Source: Cyclobacteriaceae bacterium
GTDB lineage: Bacteria > Bacteroidota > Bacteroidia > Cytophagales > Cyclobacteriaceae
Assembly: GCA_030637245.1 (NCBI GenBank)
Contig: DAOVVI010000052.1
Coordinates: 1 to 8,082, forward strand
Direction: 5' to 3'
DNA length: 8,082 nt
The notes below the pieces were generated by a model. That model searched no databases. It saw only the letters and a program-made list of their open reading frames with translations, and had not been told where the DNA came from. A program made the position numbers and the translations under genes. Shown here one piece after another: positions 1 to 6,009 of this stretch (position 1 is the stretch's first letter; each line of letters starts with the position of its first letter).

Positions 1-1790
1 AACGGCCGGCTTCTGTGGTAAAAGAATTAATAGAAAACTCAGTTGATGCAGGGGCAAGTTCAATAACCTTGTTAGTAAAAGATGCAGGGAAAAGTCTGAT
101 ACAAATTGTAGATGATGGCAAAGGCATGTCAGAAACTGATGCCAGAATGAGTTTTGAACGGCATGCCACCAGTAAAATACAAAAGTCTGAAGATCTGTTT
201 TCTATTAAAACCATGGGATTTCGCGGAGAGGCATTGCCTTCAATATCGGCAGTGGCACAGGTAGAGATGAAAACCAGACCGGTCGATGAAGAAATTGGCA
301 CTTCTATCGCAATAGATGGTTCCCATTTTAAAGGACAGCACAACACCTCTTGCAAGCAGGGCACGACAATACTTGTCAAAAATTTATTTTTCAATGTTCC
401 GGCAAGGAGGAATTTTCTGAAATCCAATCCGGTGGAGCTGAGGCATATCATGGATGAATTTCATAGGTTGGCACTTGCTAATCCTGAAAAAGCATTCAAA
501 TTCCATCAAAATGATATTGAAGTTTATAAGCTAAATCCGGGTAAACTGAGCCAAAGGATTGTCGGCCTGTTTGGAAAGAATTATAGAGCGCAGCTTGTGC
601 CATGTGAAGAGAAGACAGAAGAGGTTTCACTAAAAGGATATATCGGCAAAGCGGATTTTGTGAAAAAATCCAGAGGAGAGCAGTTTTTCTTTGTCAATAA
701 CCGGTTTATTAAAAGTAATTATCTAAATCATGCGGTGGTTTCCGCTTATGAAGGATTGATACCAGAAGGGACTTTTCCTTTCTTTGTGCTGTTTATAGAA
801 ATCGATCCAAAGCGTATAGATGTCAATGTCCATCCAACAAAAACAGAAATAAAGTTTGATGATGAACGTAGCATATATAGTCTGATTAAAATATCAGTCA
901 AAAAAACATTGGGCAGTTTCAATATTACGCCGTCCCTCGACTTTGGCGTTGATACGAACTTCAGGTTGCATACGGCAAAAATATCGGCTTCATCAGGGCT
1001 GTCAACTTCTGAACGGGAATATTCGCAATTTAAAAACATCGACAAAGATAGTTCCAATCTGAAAAACTGGGAGCAGCTTTATGCCGGCGCCTTGGATAAT
1101 GAAACCATTGAAGCTGAGGTAAAAAGAGAGCTGGCCGCTCAAGGCAATCCTTTATCATTAACTTTTGAAAGCGCCATAAACAAAATGGATGAGCACATCC
1201 ATCAGGAGGGAGATAGTAATAAGCAAAATATATTTCAATTTCATCTTTCCTATGTCGTTACACCTGTAAAGTCCGGTCTGATGCTCATTGATCAGCAATC
1301 TGCTCATGAACGGATTTACTATGAGCGCTATATTAAGATACTTGAAAAAAACAGTGGAAGTTCACAACAGTTGCTTTTCCCGGAAACCCTGGAAATGAAC
1401 CCTTCCGACTTTTCTCTCGTTAAGGAATTGGAAAAGGAGATAAAGGGTGTTGGTTTTGCCTTTGAATACTTTGGAGAAAATGCAATAGTCATTAATGGTG
1501 TTCCCTCATTGATCGAAGTTGATTCAGGGAGAGAAATTTTTAATGGAGTTTTGGAGGACTACAAAAAAAATTTCCTTGAGTATAAAAGCAGTAATATCGA
1601 AAACCTTGCCAGATCCATGGCAACTAATTCCGGAATAAAAAGAGGAAGAAAGCTCGCCACTGAAGAGATGAAAAGCATTGTTGATCATCTGTTTGCTTGC
1701 AAAAATCCAAATTATTCTCCTAATGGTCGATTGATTTATTATATATTTGGGCTCGAAAAAATTGAAGACATATTTAATATAAAACCATAA
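1..1790 (+). CDS. mutL: DNA mismatch repair protein MutL, 5'-truncated by the window edge
   Basis: MutL couples mismatch recognition by MutS to downstream strand removal in methyl-independent or methyl-directed repair. The visible frame begins at base 3 with RPAS followed by VVKELIENSVDAGA, the first GHL-ATPase motif (Mg-binding Asn in ENS). The GTG at base 15 encodes the second half of this conserved stretch and is not the start; roughly 20-25 N-terminal residues lie outside the window. Other ATPase motifs are DDGKGM (from about base 111) and TMGFRGEAL, with RIDVNVHPTKTEIKF closing the transducer domain. A variable linker follows, then a C-terminal dimerisation domain containing DQQSAHERIYYE (bases 1290-1325), a diverged form of the DQHA(X)2E(X)4E endonuclease motif, and CKNPNYSPNGR (1698-1730) where endonuclease MutLs usually have CPHGRP. 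The TAA stop shares its last A with the ATG of the next gene, so the two are probably translationally coupled. Family identity is very secure; nuclease activity is uncertain. Confidence 0.97.
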   Translation, partial: RPASVVKELIENSVDAGASSITLLVKDAGKSLIQIVDDGKGMSETDARMSFERHATSKIQKSEDLFSIKTMGFRGEALPSISAVAQVEMKTRPVDEEIGTSIAIDGSHFKGQHNTSCKQGTTILVKNLFFNVPARRNFLKSNPVELRHIMDEFHRLALANPEKAFKFHQNDIEVYKLNPGKLSQRIVGLFGKNYRAQLVPCEEKTEEVSLKGYIGKADFVKKSRGEQFFFVNNRFIKSNYLNHAVVSAYEGLIPEGTFPFFVLFIEIDPKRIDVNVHPTKTEIKFDDERSIYSLIKISVKKTLGSFNITPSLDFGVDTNFRLHTAKISASSGLSTSEREYSQFKNIDKDSSNLKNWEQLYAGALDNETIEAEVKRELAAQGNPLSLTFESAINKMDEHIHQEGDSNKQNIFQFHLSYVVTPVKSGLMLIDQQSAHERIYYERYIKILEKNSGSSQQLLFPETLEMNPSDFSLVKELEKEIKGVGFAFEYFGENAIVINGVPSLIEVDSGREIFNGVLEDYKKNFLEYKSSNIENLARSMATNSGIKRGRKLATEEMKSIVDHLFACKNPNYSPNGRLIYYIFGLEKIEDIFNIKP

Positions 1791-2590
1791 TGTTTGGAAG
1801 AGTTACACCGATTGTAAGAAACTTACTTATTGTTAACGTTGGCTTATACTTCATAAGCTCATTTCTGAAGCTAAATATCAATGAGTATTTAAGTCTGAGG
1901 AATTTGCATAGCGAGTACTTCTTGCCTTTTCAGTTTTTCACCTACATGTTTTTGCATGGAAGCACTATGCATTTACTCAGTAATATGTTTGGCCTGTTTA
2001 TTTTTGGTCCGCTTTTAGAACAATTTTGGGGACCAAAACGGTTCCTGATTTTTTATATTGTGACCGGTGTTGGAGCCGGCATCCTATACTCCGGAATAAA
2101 CTTTATAGAGACGAATAATTTTTCTAAAGCTGTAGAAAAATATAACGAACAACCAAGCCCTGGAGAATTCAAGCATTTATTAGAAAAGAAAGCAAATATA
2201 GACATCGCACGCAATCCCGAACTAAATAGTTTTATCTACGACTATAGTGACCACCCGGAAAATGCTTCCTACATTAATGATAGCAAACAAACCCTTCAGC
2301 AGGTACTATACATGAAAAGCAACTCGCAAATGGTTGGAGCTTCAGGTGCGATATTTGGCATTTTGCTGGCTTTTGGGATGCTCTTCCCGAATACAACCTT
2401 AATGCTATTGTTCCCTCCAATACCGATAAAGGCAAAGTATTTCGTAGCCATCTATGGATTATTTGAGCTATTTAGTGGTATTCACCGGGGGGCAGGCGAT
2501 AACGTAGCACATTTTGCCCACCTGAGTGGAATGCTGGTTGCGTTTATATTATTAAAGTATTGGCAAAAGGATAGGAAAAAGTTTTTTTAA
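1790..2590 (+). CDS. Rhomboid family intramembrane serine protease (first of tandem pair)
   Basis: This 266-residue integral membrane protein should cleave transmembrane substrates within the inner membrane. About six hydrophobic segments are visible (near 8-25, 47-75, 83-102, 181-199, 202-229 and 236-255). The catalytic serine is S185 in GASG at the start of the fourth segment, and the catalytic histidine is H244 in AHLSG of the sixth. FLHGSTMHLLSN in the second segment supplies H61 and N65, equivalent to the oxyanion-hole H150/N154 of GlpG. Between segments three and four there is a hydrophilic insertion of about 70 residues (roughly 107-178), far longer than the GlpG loop; I recall comparable insertions in other Bacteroidota rhomboids. 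The start is fixed by a TAATG junction with mutL, so it probably has no independent ribosome site. It heads a rhomboid pair, suggesting joint or complementary substrates. All residues needed for proteolysis are present; the substrate is unknown. Confidence 0.95.
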   Translation: MFGRVTPIVRNLLIVNVGLYFISSFLKLNINEYLSLRNLHSEYFLPFQFFTYMFLHGSTMHLLSNMFGLFIFGPLLEQFWGPKRFLIFYIVTGVGAGILYSGINFIETNNFSKAVEKYNEQPSPGEFKHLLEKKANIDIARNPELNSFIYDYSDHPENASYINDSKQTLQQVLYMKSNSQMVGASGAIFGILLAFGMLFPNTTLMLLFPPIPIKAKYFVAIYGLFELFSGIHRGAGDNVAHFAHLSGMLVAFILLKYWQKDRKKFF

Positions 2591-2595
2591 GAAGG

Positions 2596-3516
2596 ATGCA
2601 TACAATATTAGACGATTTTAAAGACGCGTGGAATAAACAAAATAACGGGCTTATTCAGCTTATTATTCTCAACGTTGCTATTTTTGTAATTCTTGGGATA
2701 ATTGCTGTTTTTTCCAGCATTGTGGGAGTTGACAACCTATTTACAATTGCTTATAAACAGTTTACTATTCCTGCTCCATTTGGGGAATTCATCCTAAGAC
2801 CATGGACAATCATCACCTATGCTTTCGCGCATAGCTTTAATAATTTATGGCATATCATTATGAATATGCTGGTTCTCTATTGGTTTGGTAGGGTATTTGT
2901 CGATTTTCTTGGATCCCAGAAGCTAATCAACCTCTATATTATAGGAGCGATAGCAGGCGGCACTACCTATCTATTGGTATATAACCTGGTACCATATTAT
3001 TCGGAAAGAATCAATATGTTTGACGGTATGGTTGGCGCTTCAGCTGCGGTTTATGCTATTTCCGTTGCAACGGCAACCTATTGGCCTGATCACAAGTTTT
3101 TTCTTTTATTTCTCGGACCGGTCAAAATAAAATACCTTGTTGGTATTTATTTATTCATCTCTTTTTTGGGAAGTATTGGACCAAACGCAGGAGGAAATCT
3201 TGCTCACCTTGGTGGTGCTTTGATCGGATTTATCTATGCCAGGCAATTGAGTAAAGGTGTTGAAATGGGAACCTGGGTCTTTAAATCCATGGAGTTTATT
3301 AAAAGCTTTTTTGTGAAAAGCCCTACAATCAAGGTTAGCCACCGGCAGAAGAAATCTTCATCTGCCAAATCAACGAGCTCTTCCGGTGCTAGTGCTAAAA
3401 ATACGAACTACAGCCAGGCAGAGATCGATAAGATCCTTGACAAAATATCCGAAAGAGGGTATGACAGCCTCACCAAAGACGAAAAGGAAAAGCTGTTTAA
3501 TGCCAGTAAGAAATAG
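2596..3516 (+). CDS. Rhomboid family protein with GASA active site and cytosolic C-terminal tail (second of tandem pair)
   Basis: This 306-residue membrane protein has about six hydrophobic segments (near 18-45, 70-98, 108-132, 144-162, 166-192 and 199-215). The putative catalytic serine is S149 in GASA, where canonical rhomboids have GASG, and the histidine is H204 in LAHLGG. WHIIMN in segment two gives H86 and N90 for the oxyanion hole. After segment six comes a tail of about 90 residues: a basic, Ser/Lys-rich linker (about 245-270) and then a compact charged end with YSQAEIDKILDKISERGYDS and SLTKDEKEKLF, which resembles the small C-terminal module I recall from Bacteroidota rhomboids. GAAGG lies directly against the ATG with no spacer, an awkward position for a Shine-Dalgarno site; the next Met is at residue 89, so the ATG is still the best start. 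It lies 5 bases after the first rhomboid and is likely co-transcribed. Probably an active protease, but the Gly-to-Ala change leaves some doubt. Confidence 0.93.
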   Translation: MHTILDDFKDAWNKQNNGLIQLIILNVAIFVILGIIAVFSSIVGVDNLFTIAYKQFTIPAPFGEFILRPWTIITYAFAHSFNNLWHIIMNMLVLYWFGRVFVDFLGSQKLINLYIIGAIAGGTTYLLVYNLVPYYSERINMFDGMVGASAAVYAISVATATYWPDHKFFLLFLGPVKIKYLVGIYLFISFLGSIGPNAGGNLAHLGGALIGFIYARQLSKGVEMGTWVFKSMEFIKSFFVKSPTIKVSHRQKKSSSAKSTSSSGASAKNTNYSQAEIDKILDKISERGYDSLTKDEKEKLFNASKK

Positions 3517-3589
3517 TATATAGGTACTGGGTCCTGGTCCCAGAAACTAGAAGCACCCAGAAACAATTATATTTATTGCCACATAATAC
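3517..3589. terminator. Convergent intergenic gap with weak GC hairpin
   Basis: This 73-base gap separates the ends of two convergent genes. CTGGG at 3527-3531 can pair with CCCAG at 3539-3543 across a 7-base loop. No T-tract follows on either strand, so an intrinsic terminator is only a possibility. The neighbouring text (CTGGG, CCCAG, ACTAGAAG, CCCAGAAAC) is built of short related words and may be a degenerate small repeat. Confidence 0.25.
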
Positions 3590-4606
3590 CTAGATACCTA
3601 AAACCTCATCAATCTTCCTTATTTCATCCTCATCAAACTCAAGTTTATCCAGAGCTTCGAGGTTTCCATTAAGCTGTTTTGCCGAACTGGCTCCGATTAG
3701 AACTGATGTCACACGATCATCCTTCAATAACCAACTCAATGCCATCTGGCTAAGCTTTTGTCCGCGTTCTTTTGCTATTTCATGAAGTTGCCTGATTTTA
3801 GGCAATTGAGCCTCTACCTGGCCAATCTCTAAATAAGTCATGTCTTTTGCGGCTCTGGAATCATCCGGGATTCCATCGATGTATTTGTCAGTGAGCATGC
3901 CCTGTGCCAAGGGTGAAAAAGCAATACAACCAATACCATTATCATCGAGAATATCAAGCAAATCACTTTCTACCCATCGATCAAACATGGAGTATTTGGC
4001 CTGATGGATTAAACATGGCGTACCAAGATCTTTTAAGATGCAAACCGCCCTTTCAGCCAGGTCAGCAGGATAATTGGAGATACCAGCATAGAGCGCTTTT
4101 CCCTGCCGAACGATATGATCCAATGCTGACATGGTCTCTTCCAGTGGTGTGTCGAGATCAGGCCGATGATGGTAAAAAATATCGACATATTCCAATCCCA
4201 TTCTTTTCAGGCTTTGATCGCAACTGGCCACTAAATATTTTCTGGAGCCATAATTTCCGTATGGCCCGGGCCACATATCAAAACCGGCCTTGGACGAAAT
4301 AATCAATTCATCCCTGTATTTAATGAAATCTCTTTTTAGTAACAATCCAAAGTTTTCCTCCGCAGAACCATAAGGGGGGCCATAATTATTTGCCAGGTCA
4401 AAATGTGTGATGCCAGAATCAAAGGCATATCTCAATGTGTTTCTTGCTTTTTCGAGGTTATCGAGATATCCGAAATTATGCCAGAGACCCAGTGAAATCG
4501 CCGGCAATAAAATGCCGCTATGTCCACATCTTCGGTAGGTCATTTCATCATATCTGTCTTCAACTGCCCTGTATTCTGTAGGATTGGTTTTATCTGTAAT
4601 TCTCAT
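3590..4606 (-). CDS. Aldo/keto reductase, L-glyceraldehyde 3-phosphate reductase (YghZ/Gpr) type
   Basis: This is an NADPH-dependent aldo/keto reductase of 338 residues, strikingly like E. coli YghZ (Gpr, AKR14), which reduces L-glyceraldehyde 3-phosphate and other aldehydes such as methylglyoxal. Shared signatures are LPAISLGLWHNFG, ITHFDLANNYGPP, GSAEENFG, YRDELIIS-KAG-DMWPGPYG, SLKRMGLEYVDIFY and QMALSWLLKDDRVTSVLIGAS. The expected catalytic tetrad is D70, Y75, K106 and H147, and the C-terminal SVLIGAS stretch (301-307) contributes to cofactor binding. The protein is cytosolic with a TIM-barrel fold. The N-terminus carries about 10 residues more than E. coli before the YRRCGHSG core; Met22 is an alternative start, but YRAVEDRYDEM looks like a normal family lead-in, so Met1 is preferred. 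It runs convergent to the rhomboid operon and stands alone, with a terminator-like hairpin about 85 bases upstream isolating it from anything further right. Likely role: detoxification of reactive aldehydes. Confidence 0.93.
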   Translation of the reverse strand: MRITDKTNPTEYRAVEDRYDEMTYRRCGHSGILLPAISLGLWHNFGYLDNLEKARNTLRYAFDSGITHFDLANNYGPPYGSAEENFGLLLKRDFIKYRDELIISSKAGFDMWPGPYGNYGSRKYLVASCDQSLKRMGLEYVDIFYHHRPDLDTPLEETMSALDHIVRQGKALYAGISNYPADLAERAVCILKDLGTPCLIHQAKYSMFDRWVESDLLDILDDNGIGCIAFSPLAQGMLTDKYIDGIPDDSRAAKDMTYLEIGQVEAQLPKIRQLHEIAKERGQKLSQMALSWLLKDDRVTSVLIGASSAKQLNGNLEALDKLEFDEDEIRKIDEVLGI

Positions 4607-4687
4607 GACGGTTTACTATTATAAATTATTTCATGAATTTAAGGCGAATTATGACTCCTGAAAATCATTTAACGATTTTTCTTAACC

Positions 4688-4719
4688 AAAAAAAATGCAA
4701 GCCTTTCGACTTGCATTTT
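4688..4719 (-). terminator. Rho-independent terminator, best read on the minus strand
   Basis: AAAATGCAAG at 4692-4701 is perfectly complementary to CTTGCATTTT at 4710-4719, giving a 10-base stem around an 8-base loop. Read on the minus strand, the stem runs into eight consecutive T (bases 4695 down to 4688), the classic intrinsic terminator form; in the plus direction only four T follow. It would stop minus-strand transcription arriving from the right before the reductase gene. No intact minus-strand gene lies directly upstream, which suggests a decayed gene or a non-coding transcript. Confidence 0.75.
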
Positions 4720-4777
4720 CGTTAAACAGACAACCTAACCATGAAAATGAATTACTATTTTAAATGCTTTCTAAAAA

Positions 4778-4830
4778 GGATGCGAACCTTATCTCATCAA
4801 ATCTTCTCCTCATCCGTAAAATTCGCATCC
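4778..4830. repeat. 9-base perfect inverted repeat (GGATGCGAA / TTCGCATCC)
   Basis: GGATGCGAA at 4778-4786 is matched by TTCGCATCC at 4822-4830, with 35 bases between. On the minus strand the second arm is followed by TTTTT, so it could act as a further terminator-like hairpin, though the loop is long. It overlaps the 3' end of the possible decayed reading frame. Confidence 0.5.
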
Positions 4831-5213
4831 GGTAATCTCTCCCCCTGCTTCAATCTCATCAACTTCTCTATTTCTCTCGCTTCTGCTTTCACTCACTTCC
4901 CGTTTCTCACAATAGCTTTAACGGCAGTTTCAGCTTAGGTTATGAAAAATATAGGCGGAAGGGGTATCACCTTGTAATTTGAGACATGAATAGCTATTAA
5001 AAAGTCGTTTACAGCTAATAGAGGCATATTTTGTCTGGATAGAAAATCCTTGAAAATCATGGTTTTTTTATAGTTTATCGAAAAGTTATTCCCACTCACT
5101 GGGTAAAGTTTGAAATTACACCGTAATATTTTTTTTAAAACTTCCGGTTTAGAAACAGATTTCAAATTCTCACAGCTCACAATAATTTGATATTCGAGGG
5201 CAGTAAAATACTA
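4797..5213 (-). pseudogene. Possible decayed minus-strand gene, unrecognised
   Basis: On the minus strand one frame is open from about 5213 down to a TAA at 4935-4937 (roughly 92 codons; a GTG at 5180 could start 81 codons). The same frame then continues past that stop and past a TGA at 4893-4895 before ending at a TGA at 4797-4799. The final 31 codons are the most protein-like, with charged helical text (KAEAREIEKLMRLKQGERLP) followed by DANFTDEEKI. The 13 codons before them (AETAVKAIVRNGK) also look coding. I recognise no family. A terminator placed downstream on the same strand (4688-4719) fits a real, now broken, transcription unit. The upstream 81-codon part is much less convincing and may be chance. 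Alternatives: a non-coding RNA, or coincidental open frame in AT-rich DNA. Confidence 0.25.
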
Positions 5214-5229
5214 TGTTCAGCCATTTTTT

Positions 5230-5243
5230 TTCATCTAGATGAA
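5230..5243. promoter_or_regulatory. 14-base perfect palindrome, possible operator
   Basis: TTCATCTAGATGAA is its own reverse complement. It follows a run of eight T (5223-5230, the last T being shared) and lies about 240 bases before the cold-shock gene and just outside the open minus-strand frame. A dimeric regulator could bind here, but nothing else supports that and the regulator is unknown. Confidence 0.3.
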
Positions 5244-5334
5244 TATTGCCATTGGAGGAGTGTAACATTTGGTCAATTAATATCCTTTACATAAGATAGT
5301 TTTAAAACCATTTAAATCCATTAGATTTGTATCG

Positions 5335-5396
5335 ATTCTGCAAAGACGACTATGCAACATAGCCGGATGTCAGCAGTCATGCTTTGACAACAGAAT
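5335..5396. ncRNA. Long bulged hairpin upstream of the cold-shock gene
   Basis: Five helical blocks stack in order: 5335-5340 with 5391-5396, 5341-5345 with 5382-5386, 5348-5351 with 5375-5378, 5354-5355 with 5373-5374, and 5357-5360 with 5367-5370, closing on the loop AGCCGG. This gives 21 base pairs with small bulges. It ends 91 bases before the ATG of the cold-shock gene, so it may be part of a structured 5' leader, as is known for cspA-type mRNAs in E. coli, or a separate small RNA. No T-tract follows on the plus strand. The element is read directly from sequence; its role is inference. Confidence 0.35.
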
Positions 5397-5486
5397 AATC
5401 ATTTGACTAACAGAATGAAAAGAAAGATTTTATTTTGGACTAAATTTATTGTAATTAGCAAAGGCTAGTCGGAACAAAAAAGAAAT

Positions 5487-5930
5487 ATGAAATCACAAGA
5501 AACATTTAACAAGAAAGAAAAAGAAAAAAAACGTTTAAAGAAAAAGCTGGAGAAACAACAAAAACGAGAGGAACGCAGGGCAAACTCAGAAGGCGGCGGA
5601 CTGGAGAACATGATGGCCTATGTCGATGAAAATGGAAACATCACTGACACCCCTCCTGATCCGAAAAAGAAAAAGGTAGTCAATGCTAAAAGCATAGAAA
5701 TTGGCGTCCCTAAAAGAGAAGAGGTGGTGGTTGACGCAATACGAAAAGGCAGGGTTGAATTTTTCAACCATTCTAAAGGCTTTGGTTTCATTAAAGAAAT
5801 CGGGACTCAAGAGAAATTTTTTGTACATGTCAATGGTTTGTTGGAGGAAATCATGGAAAACGATATGGTCACTTTTGAGCTTGAGCGTGGTTTAAAAGGC
5901 ATGAATGCCGTCAAGGTGAAGAAATCGTGA
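5487..5930 (+). CDS. Cold-shock-domain nucleic-acid-binding protein with basic N-terminal extension
   Basis: This 147-residue cytosolic protein should bind single-stranded RNA or DNA and act as an RNA chaperone. The C-terminal cold-shock domain spans about residues 87-147 and contains both nucleic-acid motifs, RNP1 as KGFGFI (97-102) and RNP2 as FFVHV (111-115). It is twice the size of a standard ~70-residue Csp because of an N-terminal extension. That extension has a Lys/Arg/Glu-rich, probably helical segment (about 7-33), then GGGLENMMAYVDENGNITDT and a proline/lysine linker (about 56-64). I recall the same architecture from Bacteroidota proteins, so it is probably a lineage family rather than a new fusion. 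The ATG follows AAAAAAGAAAT, a purine-rich leader without GGAGG, normal for this phylum. It is a single gene, convergent with the FkbM gene, and preceded by a structured leader candidate at 5335-5396. Cold or growth-phase regulation is plausible but not shown. Confidence 0.92.
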   Translation: MKSQETFNKKEKEKKRLKKKLEKQQKREERRANSEGGGLENMMAYVDENGNITDTPPDPKKKKVVNAKSIEIGVPKREEVVVDAIRKGRVEFFNHSKGFGFIKEIGTQEKFFVHVNGLLEEIMENDMVTFELERGLKGMNAVKVKKS

Positions 5931-5931
5931 T

Positions 5932-5970
5932 TTTATCAAGCATTGACACAATTTAGCGTTTACTGATAAA
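5932..5970. terminator. Weak inverted repeat after the cold-shock gene
   Basis: TTTATCA at 5932-5938 pairs with TGATAAA at 5964-5970 across a 25-base loop, starting two bases after the stop codon. The stem is AT-rich and no T-tract follows directly, so terminator function for the convergent gene ends is doubtful. Confidence 0.2.
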
Positions 5971-6009
5971 CAGGTTTAAAAAAAATCAAGAGCTTTAAGT
6001 ACAAAAATG

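Larger units (their letters stand above)
4607..5486. other. 880-base region without a confident gene
   Basis: This gap lies between the divergently oriented reductase (minus) and cold-shock gene (plus), so it should contain both promoters. I find no clean match to the Bacteroidota consensus (TTTG about 19 bases before TAnnTTTG) for either gene. Contents that can be supported are listed separately: a strong minus-oriented terminator (4688-4719), an inverted repeat (4778-4830), a possible decayed minus-strand gene (4797-5213), a 14-base palindrome (5230-5243) and a long bulged hairpin (5335-5396). Between about 4790 and 4910 the minus strand is strongly purine-rich. Confidence 0.6.

Noticed and set aside
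15..17. GTG at base 15 as the start of mutL
   Set aside because: The frame upstream reads RPAS, which joins VVKELIENS exactly as in MutL, so the gene begins outside the window.
746..1057. 103-codon minus-strand open frame inside mutL
   Set aside because: It lies opposite the highly conserved MutL transducer region and linker; the forward frame carries all the conserved motifs.
3904..4302. 132-codon plus-strand open frame opposite the reductase
   Set aside because: The minus-strand reductase matches YghZ along its whole length, so this is an antisense shadow with an unlikely composition.
4741..4938. 65-codon plus-strand open frame
   Set aside because: It is antisense to the more protein-like minus-strand fragment and its Ser/Phe/Leu-rich product follows from the pyrimidine-rich strand.
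5239..5265. Eight-codon frame ATG...GTG TAA as a leader peptide
   Set aside because: No ribosome site, begins inside the palindrome, and no attenuator structure linked to it could be shown.
5402..5448. TTTG at 5402-5405 with TAAATTTA at 5441-5448 as a Bacteroidota promoter
   Set aside because: The spacing is far longer than the usual ~19 bases and the downstream element is imperfect.
5978..6009. Eight-base A-run as the U-tract of a minus-strand terminator for the FkbM gene
   Set aside because: No convincing stem precedes the T-run on the minus strand.
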